This document shows positions 48,070 through 60,011 of a stretch of DNA of 64,000 bases, one piece after another. The notes beneath the pieces were generated by a model, which did no database searches, had not been told where the DNA came from, and worked only from the letters and a program-made list of their open reading frames with translations. The stretch is from Gnetum montanum (lineage: Eukaryota > Streptophyta > Gnetopsida > Gnetales > Gnetaceae): the NCBI GenBank assembly GCA_015680685.1, contig MNCI01002256.1, positions 52,971 to 116,970 on the forward strand, read 5' to 3'. Position 1 is the first letter of the stretch. Each line of letters begins with the position of its first letter. Position numbers and translations under genes: made by a program.

Positions 48070-48507
48070 CTATTGGAGGTACATTTTAATATCATCATAC
48101 GACTCTTGTGCATGAGTTTTGCTTGTTGTGGTTATGGATGCAATGCTTTTTGTTTGAGTAATAGGTTTGATGTAGTCAATTATTGAAGTAGGTAAGGCAT
48201 GAAACATGTTGGGCACTATGATTAAGGCTATGGTGGCTAATGCATCAACAATGGTGTTCTCATTACTAGGAATATATTGGATATCTATAGTTGTAAATTT
48301 CTTGAGCAGGTGCTTTGCCAAGTCATAGTAAGATTGTAAATGTTGTGCTTTGCAAGCATAAAATTCTGTAAATTGGTTGACAACTAACTGTGAACCATCT
48401 TGGACTACTAGATTTTGGATTCTTAGATCATGGGCTGCTAAGACACCTCTGAGAAGACCTTCATACTTTGTTATGTTGTTGGTGTAAGGAAATACAAAGT
48501 GATACAC
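48070..48507 (-). pseudogene. element D second (archaeal-type) RNase H
   Basis: A 145-codon open stretch with NNITKYEGLLRGVLAAHDLR, NLVVQDGSQLVVNQFTEFYA, LKKFTTIDIQYIPSNENTIV and DALATIA. This is the layout of the additional RNase H of Tat retrotransposons: E in YEGLL, D in QDGSQLV and D in VDALA. It sits between the usual RNase H and the integrase. Confidence 0.85.
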
Positions 48508-48699
48508 GAAGGGTCAGATCTCCCTGGAGGGAAATGTGATGATGGTAGTGGCACTACCCCCTTGTGAGGTTGAAGCACCATCAAAGTGTAAAATAGCCTC
48601 AAAGTTGGTAGGCACTTGGCTTATGCTATTAACATATTCATCCAGAAATTTTGGATCTATTGTTGTTTGATCGTCTATTGGCAAAGCCATTAGTTATGT

Positions 48700-50379
48700 A
48701 GTTATTTCCTAACCTTTAGTGGATGTTTGTGCTATGTAGTGTAGGTCAAATTCATATAGTTATTTCTTTCCATCATGCAATTTGATTACTTTTTTAGATG
48801 TTTGTGATAATAGCACAGAGTACATTACTATTGCAGATGATGTTAACCTAACTGCAAAAAAGATAATGCCTTCACTTCTTGAGTGTGAAGACTAGGATGA
48901 GGTCATTCTTATTCACATCATTGTATTTTGTTTTGTGGACCACTGGCACATGGCTTAATTAGTAAATAGGGACCTCTAAGCCATCATCTTACTTTTGGAA
49001 AAGTATAGAAGCGATGGATGTATCTGAGGTTGTAAGGTAGATGTAAAAAGGTTTATCTCCTTGCGGAGGGTAGACTATTGGAAGTTGAGCCAGCTCCTTT
49101 TTGAGGTTGTCAAATGCCTCTTGGCATTGAGCTGTCCACTCAAAGTGGACTCCCTTTTTGAGTAGATGTTGCATTGGCTACAACTTATCAATTAACCTTG
49201 TGATAAACCTATGAATGAATTGTAATTTTCCTTGTAACACATGTAGCTCCTTAAGGTTTGCAGATGGTGCTAAGTTGATGATAGCCTTAACTTTATTAGG
49301 GTCTACATGTATGCCTATCTCTAATACTACAAAGCCTAACATGTGACCAGTCTTGACACTGAAGAAACACTTGTTGGGATTTAGCCTAAGGTCATGTATA
49401 AGGTAAGGTTTGAGTACATGGTCCAAGTCATCTACGTGGTTGTGAGCTACCTTGGACTGAACTGCTATGTCATCAATGTAGTCATTGAGCAAGTCTAGTA
49501 AATAAGCACTAAAGATATATGTCATTTTATGTTGGTAGGTTGCTCCTATTTTCTTTAGTCCAAAATGCATCATTGTGTAGCAAAACATATCCTAAGGGTT
49601 CATAAAGGTTGTGCTGGGTTGGTGCTTTGGGTTGATCCAAATCTGGTTGTACCCTGAGAACCTGTCCATGAAGGACAACAAGTAATGGCCAACCATAGTA
49701 TCAATAAGTTGGTCAATACTAGGCAATAGGAAATCATCTTTGATGGTTACCATAGTTAGGTCCCGGAAGTCTATGCAAAAGCATATACTTCTATTTTTCT
49801 TAGGGACAACTACAATGTTGGAAACCTAGTCTATGTAGTTAATTGCTTGGATAAAACCAACCTTGTAAAGCTTGGTGATTTCATTGTGAACAATCAACGC
49901 TACCTTAGGTTTAACCTTACTAGCTTTCTGTTTGACTAGTTTTACACGAGGATCAAGAATGATTTTATGTTGCAGTATGTAAGGATCTAGGCCCAACATG
50001 TTCTCGTAGGACCATGAAAATGCCTTGACATTATCGTTGAGGAGTTTTGTGATGCTTTGTGTGAGTTAAGGCTCTAACAAGAAACTAATTTTTAGTGTCT
50101 TATTACAGGGACTTCGATGAGGGGATCCTTGGTTACGTCACCTACCTCTAGACCTAGAGCTCTAGTTAGAAGGTCTAGCCAATCTAGTGATGCCTCTAGG
50201 GATGCTACATGTGTGTCATAGGCTATGGGATCAAAGTCTAGGCATTCAGTGTTAATGCATTGCATGGAATCACCATAAGGTCCAATGAAGAATAGGGGTG
50301 AATGAAGATGCTCATATGTGCTCATGTTGCAATCTTGCCAAGAATCTTGCAAAACAACTAGAAAAATGTCAAGCCACAC
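48700..50379 (-). pseudogene. element D reverse transcriptase and RNase H
   Basis: 50379-50092 is the pre-RT segment. RT fingers are at 49990-49600 in broken frames. 49588-49178 is open with MFCYTMMHFGLKKIGATYQH, the intact palm motif LLNDYIDDIAVQSK, and LGFVVLEIGIHVDPNKVKAI. 49174-48989 continues KKGVHFEWTAQCQEAFDNLK into RNase H (PFYIYLTTSDTSIASILFQK). It keeps YIDD, so stops rather than active-site loss killed it. Confidence 0.85.
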
Positions 50380-53258
50380 CTAGTAGAATGCATGAGATAA
50401 GGAAGGCAATGCTATAACAAAATTTTCCTAACTATGTGACTATGGGATTAGGTAGGCAAGTGTGGGAACTAGTTTTAGTCCTTGGAAGGCCATAGGATTT
50501 CTAGTTTAAGATCGTAGTGGGCCATGGATTGCGAAAGACACATCGGTTTAGGCAAGGTTGGGAAGATTTGGGATGTGGGATTAAGTTGGGCATTTGCTAG
50601 GCAACCAAAAAAATGCAAAAAAATTTCTAAGTTTGGGAACATTGGAAAAGTTAGAAATTTTTTCTAACTCTGACTGCTACGCTCGTCCCATGTTACATGC
50701 AAGACATGTGACACTGCCTAAGTAGGTGACATCTCAACCACCCCAGAGAGGTATAAATAGGCATTTTCACCATGGTCAACCTATCATTTTCAAAAGTAAA
50801 AATGAGAAATCACCAAGCATAGCATGACCAAAGAAAGGAGAGTCAAAGCATAGTGATGAAAGTGAAGAGAAATAGAGTGTAGCCACCAACCATGATGTGC
50901 TATAGTGAATGCCAACACCCTAGTCTCGTGAATGTGGATGAGGGAGAATGTGCATTAAGACACCTTCCTAGGGCATGCATAGAGGAGTAGAGGGAGACAC
51001 AATTGACGAGGCATAGCACTACATTTTGCCCTTATGATTTTTTTTGTTTTGCTTTTTCACATTGTTTATGTGGGGTTTAGGGTTTTAGAGGTAGCCTACC
51101 TTGGGTAGGGACCACCATTGACATTGTGGCTACCATGGTGGCCATGGCTAAGAGAAGGAAATGCATGTGCATGATGGGTTTTGTGGGCTTCTTGTTTTTG
51201 GATCGCATGTAGTGAGGGTTTGTACTATTCTAGGGTTTTTTGCGCATGGTGATGGATGAGGGTTTCCTGTGTATCGTGCAGGACATGTGGTATGGCCAAA
51301 ATGGTTTTTTATTTTTTCTATTCTTTTGGCTATAGCTAAGGCAATTGCAGTTTGGGACAAGGAATGAGGGACAATGGGAAATTTAGGGTTAAGGATTTAC
51401 CTCTATTCCCAACGGGTATGCGGGTGAGGTATTGCAAGAGGCAGGGGCATGTGGGAAGGTTGCAAGGCATGAGAACACAGAGCATGATAGAGAGGATTGA
51501 GCAACACTAGGTGCCAAAGTGTAACAGAGTGGGCAGGGCAAGCGCAGGGATCATGACTATGTCATGCTTGGTATATGCTATGTATGACTTCTCTTGTTTT
51601 GCGCTTGGATTTTTACATTCAAGTGATTCTCTCTAATGCTATGCTTTAAGGAGTAAGAAAATTTTTTGGGCTTTCCTGTTTGGAGACTATGCTCCCAAGA
51701 GCATAACCAACAATAAAAGATTTCTTAAAATTTTTGAGGGTTATGCTCTATGGGGAGCATAACCAACAGTTAGAAATTTTTTGAAATTTTTTAGGGTTAC
51801 ACTCTGCAAGGAGCATAACCAACAGTTAGAAAAATTTTATTGTTTGAAAAGGTTACGCTTTGCAAGGAGTGTAACCAACAGTTAGAAGAAGTTTTTTTGC
51901 TAAAACCTACATGGGTTGCACTCCAGGAGAACATAGCTAAGAGCTAGAATTTTTTTATACCCAATTGGCTATGCTACCCAAAGTTGCTAAGTATGAAAAT
52001 ATAATGTTGAACTCAAAAAATGCTAAGTGCAAATGTGAAACGAAGATGTTAGTGTTGTGCCCCATTGAGTACTAGGCGCGTTAGATAGGTGTGTTGATGT
52101 CCCTTTCACTTGGGGTTCATGGGGGAGGCTACAGGTTGTTTAGTCATGCTATTTAACTTTTACTAATGTACTATGCATAATCTTAATGTATTTTTTTGTG
52201 TGCATCTAATGCTAACACTCCCCTTTTGTTGCTATTGTGGCTACAAGGTATTGTTGAAGCCCATCCTCGTTGTGGTGGAGTTGGTGGGAATCCTCTATTG
52301 TATGAGCATATTTTTATTGAATGTACTTGCATCAAACATGCATATGGATCACTAGGTAGTGTTGTTTAGATTAGGAGCACATGAGTTCCTAGAATTCTTT
52401 CTTTGACACTTCAGTGTGATGATGTGGTCACACTTGGCAACGGAAGTAGTCGATGTCATCACAGAGACATTGTTGCTTGGGGTAAATTAGGGCATTCTAA
52501 GATTCATGTTTGATGAACCTACTACTAGTGATGGTGTATGGAGTTCAGGCCAGGGCCCTAGGGGCATTAGGCCTTTATCCAAGATTTGGCAGATGCCAAA
52601 GTTCTAGTGTTATAGCAAGAGCAACACCTTATTTGTGTTCACTCTATTTTAGAACCCACCTGGATTAGTGTATTGTGCTAGAGGGTGAGTTCTTTTATGA
52701 TTTTAGCAATATCCATTTGGTTATAACTGATATGAGAATGCTAACCACATACACCTGTTGCTAGATTTACTATTGATGCACTTGGCCTTCACGATGAGGA
52801 GGGAGCCTTGAACTTGACTTGCACTACCCTATAGGAATTCTCATCCTTTGAGAATATTCGTGTGATGGTGATTGGATAGATTGGGTTTAACCAAAAAAAA
52901 TACTCTCATCGGTACCATAAGTCCTACAAGAGGTGTTAGACCGATGGTTGGTTAGATGCTGAATGGGTGGTGTACCCAGCATGGAAGAAGTCTCAACCCC
53001 ATCACCGCCATCTCGCACACCATTCGTGTCATGTAAGTAGTTCATTTTTTGTATCTTAGTGTTTTCTAATGCATGAAAGGGCTAAACAGGATTGCATAAA
53101 TTAAAGAAATGAAATAACTAATGCAAGATGTAAGCAATTATGCAAATGTAATTGTACAAACAAAAGTAAGAGGTGAACAAGATATGTACATGAACTAAGG
53201 AGATACCTTAGTCATGTAATTATTTCCTAATCTGATGTGGGTTAAGGGGTGAGTAGGC
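50380..53258. other. unexplained interval between protease and RT of element D
   Basis: In an intact element protease and RT are joined, so these 2.9 kb are extra or highly decayed. On the plus strand a TATAAATAGGC lies at 50757. Around 52770-53030 a plus-strand frame reads VARFTIDALGLHDEEGALNL and DGWLDAEWVVYPAWKKSQPH with a few stops, unlike the noise around it. It may be a decayed insertion in plus orientation, but no termini or target duplication were found. The hairpin array 51683-51960 lies inside. Confidence 0.4.
51683..51960. repeat. 56-bp tandem array of hairpin units
   Basis: About five units with a spacing near 56 bp. The clearest, 51739-51764, is GGTTATGCTC, a 6-bp loop, then GAGCATAACC, a perfect 10-bp inverted repeat. 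Each unit is followed by CAACAGTTAGAAATTTT-type sequence, the same style of spacer as next to the palindromes of the D LTR. Confidence 0.8.
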
Positions 53259-54053
53259 CTAAGGAACAAGGTGATACTCACCTAGATCTTCATTAGTGCT
53301 ACCAAAGGGCAATTCTACCCAAAGAGCTTCCTCAGGGAAGTTACTTACTTTATTTGGTTGCTTAGATTGGTCAACTAGACAAAGTTGGCTTTCATCCCGA
53401 ACAGGTGGTGTGTCATCGGAGAACTCTACTTTTGATCCTTGCTCTGCATTAATGTTGTTGATGGTTGGGGGAGATGCATTATTACCATATATGATCACTT
53501 CTCCACCATAATAGGGAAGGTGGATCTCTTGATGGATGGTTGAAGAGACAACCCATAAATGGGCTAGCCAGGACCTCCAGAGGATCAAGTTGAATCCATG
53601 CATCTCTTCAACAATAATGAACTCAACAGTAGTGGGGAATTACTCCCTTGCCATGAAAGCTATTATGACATTTCCCTTCATGACATGTGACCCATTGAAG
53701 GATTTTAGGAATTTCATCTTAGTTGGCTTGATCTAGTCAACAAGATCAAGTTTTTCAATGACCATGGATGGGATGATGTTGGTTGCCACCCCTTCATCAA
53801 TGTGCACCCTATGAATTTTGTATGGTCCTACACAAATGGTTATGAACATTGGTGCACTGGTAACTTGACCCTTTTTAGGATCAACCTTAACCAGCTCATT
53901 GCAAAACATTAGGGGTGTTGAACTTAATTCTTGAGTTGTAGGGGGAAGCATCACAATGTGAATGGCTTCTTTATTTGCTAGAATGTCTTCCATGATAGGA
54001 ATAGAGGCCAACATGTGGAATAATGCTTCATGGTAAGTAGAGTAGTTCATCAC
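53259..54053 (-). pseudogene. element D protease
   Basis: 54053-53733 includes APMFITICVGPYKIHRVHID followed by EGVATNIIPSMVIEKLDL, a retropepsin active site (D-E-G-V-A where D-x-G-[ST]-S is usual). 53603-53259 continues HGFNLILWRSWLAHLWVVSS, corresponding to the block before the flap end. The catalytic Asp is kept. Confidence 0.72.
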
Positions 54054-54450
54054 TAGGTCATATAGGCTCAGAGCTATGTTCTTTTATTTCATAGCTTGCT
54101 TGACCTATCCTAATGCATCTAGGAAGTCGTTCTTGCTATCTATTATTTTCCTAGCCCGTACTTCCTCCATGAAGCCCAAGAGATGGATCTCCTAGGGAGG
54201 AGATTTAGACTTTGCTTATGTAGCTAGCTTCCCAGCCCCAGTACTCAATTGTTGGTTGCTTGCACTTGCATTAATGTCCTAAGATGATATGATCATGGGG
54301 ATGGAAAATAAGGGGACAGGCTTAAGAGGGCCTAACCGCATATGTTCCCTATTCATCTTGTGGGCAAGGTGCTTGTTGGGTCTCTTGGGTTGCAGCTTAA
54401 ACTATCTATTGTTGTGTGCTAGATGTAGCTTTGGGTGGGCAAGGTGTGAT

Positions 54451-56258
54451 TTAGTTCCCACCACTAGACTGTGAGCAGGCAGGGGGTCTACACGTCATGG
54501 TATCTTGAGGATAAAAGGTGTCTAGGTTGCTATTGCCATAATGTGCTATAGGGGCCATTGGTTTAGCATTGTTGAGTTTAGCCTCATTGGCCACCACTAT
54601 GAAAATTGCTATTGCCTTGCCCTTTTCCTTATTCTTCTTCATGTGTGCATCCTTGTAGGCCACATAGGCTAGATCCTTACTAGCCTCCACCACATCCTGG
54701 ATGCTCTTTGTTTGAGAAAAGGCTTGGCTTAAGGAGTGCAGTGCTAGATAGTACAACTTTGACTTAATCAAGTCATTTACTACATCCTTAAAGATGGCCA
54801 AAAGGTGGGTCTCTACTATTGGCTCATGGATTTCATTGAGCGTAGCGCTCCAATGTTGAATGAACATTTGCATAGGTTCTAGAGGGTCCTACTTGATGTC
54901 CATTAGTTAATCCAGGATGGCTTCAGGCTTCAAGTTGTACTTTAAGTGAGTTAGAAATTGGTTAAGTAATTCTTCCAAGGTAGATATGGAAGCCCTGGGA
55001 AGTGCATAATACCAGTCAAGCACCATGCTAGTTAAGGACATGGTGAAGACTTGGATGATTGCATGTGGCCATGCTTGTAGGAGTAGGGATTCAAAACAAA
55101 AAGTCACAAGGAGGGCATTGGTGTTCCCCTCACTATTATATTTAGTGAATTGGGGAAGTTGGACCCCGAGAGGTAGGGTTAGTGACAAGACTATAGGACT
55201 AATGGGGTCATCCTAGTAAAAGTCCATCACGTTGACCATTTTGGAGTTATTAGCTTTAAGTCACCTAACTTCTTCATTTAACATTTGGATGGGTTGAAAT
55301 GCCTAGTCCAAGCTTAGCACAGATGTAATGGGTTGCATTGGTTGCATTGCCTGTTGTGCCATTTGAGTGGCCCATAGCTTTGCTTTGGGTTATGCAACCA
55401 TGTGGGATGCTTGTTGCATGTGTTACTATGTGTATTGTTGCATGTGTGGTCACTGTGCCATAGGCACATAGGCTGGGACCTACCACATGGTTGTGGCTTA
55501 GGCTATTGTGGGAGGTGCCAACAAGATAGGTGGGATGAAGGACACCTATCTCATGTGTGGCTAAGAGAAGGGAATCATGTGCACATATGGTTGTGTTAGC
55601 ATCATGGATGCTAGCATGGAAGACTATGCAGATTGGGTTGAGATGACAAAGAGCAAGGTGGTAGATGGTTCTACACCTTGTTGTACTTGTAGTACTTGGT
55701 GGCTTGTTATCATAGGCATGGACCTTAGAGGCAAGAGTAATGTCGTTGCCTCAAAGAAGGCAAATGATTGGGTTTGGTAAGGGATGAAACTAGAAATAGG
55801 TTACTGGATAGAGGTGTAAAAAGGATTCCCACTCTCCAAATGACCCTAAAATTTTTCTTGCCCATCCTGCAAGGGCTCATCATAGTTTGTTACTACATCA
55901 TGCTCATTAGGCCCACTCAATCTATGAGTTAGTCTAGTAACCACTGAAAGTTGTCGATAAGTGCAATGAAAGCATCAGGTGTAGGGAGGAATTCCTTCTC
56001 ATTTTAGTGTATAATCTTAAAGCTTCACTTAGTGTCTAGCTCTTGGCGATCTAGGGATAGAATCGCTTGGAATTTTGGATAGAGAAAGTTGTATTTTTCA
56101 TCATTGAGTGGCATGTGCTCAAGTGGTTGATTGTGTAGTCTGAGTGACTGTCGTTGTGCCAGTACAGGACTAAGTGAGGGATCAATCTCTACTACCTACT
56201 AGATAGGCTGGGTTAACTCCATGCTTAGAGTAGAGGTTGAAGGTTGTGTAGGATTCAT
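54451..56258 (-). pseudogene. element D gag
   Basis: An ATG at 56258 opens MNPTQPSTLSMELTQPI, followed by stops. A Gln/Met/Thr-rich stretch (55486-55274) precedes the gag domain at 55188-54907: VQLPQFTKYNSEGNTNALLV, SLTSMVLDWYYALPRASIST and LEELLNQFLTHLKYNLKPEA. 54873-54451 continues FIQHWSATLNEIHEPIVETH and a Lys-rich segment. The frame is broken in at least three places. Confidence 0.78.
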
Positions 56259-56720
56259 GCTACTATGCTATGTAAAAATGCAAGAAATGATAGTGCTAAA
56301 TAGAAAATGGTTAAGTGCAGAGAACACTGGAAAACAGCTAAGTAGACAAGTGCTGGAAAACTTTGAAAATAGGCCAAAAATGACTAACTTTGGAAACACT
56401 AATAAAAAAATGATAAACTCTTATGTTATTCTTGCTATGCTGGAGGCTACTACACTTCACTAAGAACTTATTACACTTTCTACAACATCCAAAGCTTTGA
56501 ACGCAATGGATATCTTGGGCTTTTATCTTGCAGGGTTCCAGGTGAACCAACAACTGGGACCAATCTACACCAACCGACTCATAGATAATTCTTGCGTTGG
56601 CCTAGGATCCAGCTACTGCCATGGCAAGTCCACAAGGGTGTTATGTCTACACTAGCTCAAAACTAGTAACAGAGGTGCAAAAAGCATGTGGGACTACCAT
56701 TGAATGCAGAAGGAATGGGA

Positions 56721-56739
56721 GGCCCTCCTTCTAGTACCA
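56721..56739 (-). other. element D primer-binding site
   Basis: Seven bases inside the 5' LTR end, the minus strand reads TTGGTACTAGAAGGAGGGC, beginning TGG as a tRNA 3'-CCA complement should. It resembles primer sites of other plant Tat elements (TGGCGCxAGAAGGAGGG). I do not name the tRNA. Confidence 0.65.
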
Positions 56740-56745
56740 AAAAAC

Positions 56746-58515
56746 TGTGATGATCGAAAATGTCGATGGTTGAAACACTAAGAAGTTAGTGATTGTATAG
56801 CCTAACCTTAAATCCATGGTAGGGCTATGCTGGAAATGGAGATAGGGTGTTCTAAATGGTCTTGTTGATCGAATAGGGACTTATAAGGTATTACGAAAAA
56901 TGCATGCAGAAGGGGTTTATATAGTATTATTGATGGGCATTGAGGTTGGCCAAGCCAAAGCATAACAGAGTTTCTTGGCCTGACAACGGTAGTGTAAATG
57001 TGCAAATGGATATAAAATAGTAAGAAAACGTGAATGCTATGCTAAATGCCAAAGAAAAAGTGCTTGAAAATACAGCAGAACATGAGAATGGAAGTGCACT
57101 ATCCTAAATAGGGAAAGAGTAGTAATTGTAGGAAAAGAGGTGAGAGCGGTACTTGGTGTATAGGTAGGCACAGTGGTAGTGTAGCAGTGTAGTCACAGTC
57201 TTTGGGACATTTGGGTTGTGAAATTGACAATTTTTGTGGGGACTGAACTTACTAGGTTGGCTACTACAATGTTTCACGGGCAGGACGGTGAATTGTATGT
57301 TGGAAAACATGCACCAGTGGTTCGATGGGATCCTAAAGTGTGCCAAAGTACTAAGTGTACTTGGGTGCGAAAGTGCCAAAGGATGCTGAGAATGCCAAAA
57401 TGCCTAATGCCCTTTCGATTTTCCAACCCCTAGAATGTTGAGCATAGGGGTATTTATAGGGTTAGGGTTAGCATGAAATGTGGATCGGGTACCGCGTGGC
57501 ATGAGGGCAGGTGGGGCTACGCTAGGCCCAACTACGCTTCCATAGGAGCAGAAAATGTTACACTCTAGTGTATTGCAACAAATCCCTAGAGACTACTGAA
57601 TTGTAACTATGCTACCAGGACTACATATGCCAAAGTTTGAATGACCATAATATACCTACAAATAGTGCAACTTGAAGGCTACACTTCAGGACTATGTCTT
57701 CCCCTCTATTGAGTAGGGTTAAGTGTAGGTACAATTCAAGGAACCAATAGGGGGTGCAAAAGAGATACAAATTACTAATCTTGCTTGCCAAAGAAATATC
57801 TAAGTTGAAATGAAAGTTGATGCTGAGATTTGAAGGCTTTTGAAGGTTGTTGGAGGCTTCTTTGCAGTGCTACGCTGTCTATGCTCTGGAGCGTAGCTAT
57901 GCTAGCTATGCTCTGGAGTGTAGCAAAATTGGATGTCCAGTACTAACTACACTAGCTATGCTCTAGAGTATAGCAGGGATACTTAGAAAAATTTGATAAT
58001 TTGTGGTTTTCCTTTATGCTATGCTAGCTACGTTCTAGGGTGTAGCAAGAGGGGTAGCCTTAGGAGCTAGAAAATTTTCCAAATGCCTCTTCCATGCTAA
58101 GCTAGCTTAACAACTTCTTGCTTTAGACTTGGGCAAAACTAGCCACTAGAATGTATGCTATGCTGGCTACGCTCTAGAGTGTAGCAGCCCTAGGAGTTAG
58201 AAAATTTTCCAAACTATTTTTTCATCCAAAGTCATCCTCATAATTTCTGGCTTGGCACTTGAGCAAACTGGCCATAGAAATGTGTGCTATTCTCGCTACG
58301 CTCTAGAGTGTAGTTGGCAAAGTGAGAGTGTAGCACAACACTTAGAAAATTTTTTGTGGAATTGCTGTTGACACTTGGAAAATCTTGCAAAATAGGTCCT
58401 ATGATGCATGCTATGCTAGGGAGTGTAGCACAAACACTTAGAAGAATTTCCCAAGTTTTGACACTTAGAAAAATTTGTAGTTAGAGTGCTAAAGTCTGAA
58501 ATTGGTGGTGTTTCA
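56746..58515 (-). repeat. element D 5' LTR
   Basis: The termini are the same as in the 3' LTR. The U3 array of palindrome-like units runs from about 57873 to 58430, for example GCTACGCTCTAGAGTGTAGC at 58166-58185. TATAAATA on the minus strand is at 57458-57451. Confidence 0.9.
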
Positions 58516-58520
58516 AAATG

Positions 58521-59850
58521 CAAGGGGTAAATGCATTATTTTGGAGGGGCAACTTGAAACGGCCCAAGAGCAAAATCAATGCTTGCCTATAGAGGTTGCT
58601 AAAATTCAAGCTTAACTTGTAGAATAAGCAATCCTCAGCTCGGTAATGACAAGAGATTAAGATATCAAATAGATTTAAGAATGATCTCAAAAGGTTGAGG
58701 AGGAAGTAGTAATGGCCATCTTCAAATAGTTCATAGCAGAAGCTAAAATGTATTCCATCAAGAAGGACTTGAATTAGATTCACTAGGAGAATGAAGCATT
58801 GACCATGCAGAATCATCACCTACAAAATGGTATGCTTAGAGAGATCAAAGGCAAGAATTCATTCATCAATAGTATAAGCATCTTGCCAGATTCAACTCTA
58901 AACTAAGGAAATTGACCCTAGAGAACTACAATCTATCAATGGAGGAGGTACGCACCTTGGGACAAAAGTTTGTCATCAAGATCATCACCTAGAAGAATGA
59001 AGCCCTCAAGTTTGAGAAAGTAAAGAATTACTACAGGAACCAGGTTGGATTACAAAAGAAAATTAATGAAAAATAATTCTAGATGACAAGGGCAAAAGTT
59101 AATGAAGCCCTCAAGTAGCTCTTGTAAGGAAGAGAGATGTGGTAGCCCATCCTTAATGGGATTGATGCCTACAACAAAGCAAATATTTACTTGAAGGAGT
59201 TGCAAATTGAGGAAATGACAAAGTACATGAAATTGGCCAATCTTCATTATGTAAAATTGGTGATATTGTTAGCTGGACAACTATGGTTGGAATTGGAAAA
59301 ATAAGTGGTTATCTTGTATTTGCTATACGAGGCTGAGTTCAAGCATCAAAAAGACACCAAGCAGAAGCTTGAGATTGCTAACACTGAACTTGAAGTTCTT
59401 AGAGGATAATTCGAAGTTCAATGATCTATCATTGAGAAACTAGCTAGACAGATGAATGACTACTAGGATCTAAAGGACATAGTTAGGGCATTTGACATTG
59501 AATGTAAATAGTTCACTGCCTAGTTTGTCAATGCTAAGGAGTTGTTTCTAGTGATCTCGTGTCCTTGGGATGTGCCTGCCCACATTGGGGAAGCTAAGTG
59601 GATGGTGCATGATCCTAGGAGTAAGGAGGAAAAAATGAAAGCACTACTGGATGCTTTTCACCTCTTGCTTGAAATCACAATAGCCACCTCAACCATTACT
59701 AGTGCATGAAGCTAGTGAAGGTCTCTTAGAGCCTTAGGAACCAAGACCACTTGGGATCATTTGATCTTCTCCAACAAGCTTCACACCATCAAGAAATGTG
59801 TTGTCCAATTTTTGAAGAGTTGTGTCATGGTGTTCAATTTTATGTCCTGA
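58521..59850 (+). pseudogene. element C second ORF, 3' part (helical, coiled-coil-like)
   Basis: After D, the same frame continues (ARGKCIILEGQLETAQEQNQ), then a long charged stretch with heptad-like Leu/Ile spacing: RKLTLENYNLSMEEVRTLGQ, KYMKLANLHYVKLVILLAGQ, KQKLEIANTELEVLRG. It ends with LFLVISCPWDVPAHIGEAKW. I do not know a function. About fifteen stops interrupt it and nearly all fall where CAA, CAG or CGA would fit. The frame closes around 59709-59850. A long coiled-coil tail behind the transposon-protein-like part is suggestive of a structural protein. Confidence 0.55.
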
Positions 59851-60001
59851 ACACCACCATTTTTGTAATGTGTTGATCCATACACCCGATCACTCCATTT
59901 TTTGTTAAGTCAGTCAGTCTGTTTGGTTGAAGAAAAGTTAGTCAATAATTCCATACCTTCCTAATTTTGTAAAAGAACACAAGGATGAGTTTTTATTTAG
60001 T

Positions 60002-60011
60002 CATGGGGGTA
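60002..60011 (+). other. element C polypurine tract
   Basis: CATGGGGGTA directly before the 3' LTR, identical to that of element A. Confidence 0.78.

Larger units (their letters stand above)
43361..58515 (-). mobile_element. element D: Tat-like Ty3/gypsy with second RNase H, inserted in C
   Basis: Minus-strand order: 5' LTR 58515-56746, primer site, gag 56258 to about 54451, protease 54053-53259, a 2.9-kb interval, RT-RNase H 50379-48700, a second (archaeal-type) RNase H 48507-48070, integrase 47982 to about 46900, a long 3' region, polypurine tract 45141-45129 and 3' LTR 45128-43361. It is 15,155 bp long with a perfect 5-bp target duplication. The second RNase H marks the Tat branch and separates D from A and C. 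LTRs are of equal length (1,770 and 1,768 bp) and about 83-85% identical by eye. Confidence 0.92.

Noticed and set aside
50757-50766. Calling a solo LTR around the plus-strand TATAAATAGGC
   Set aside because: No TG...CA ends, primer site or target duplication could be found around it.
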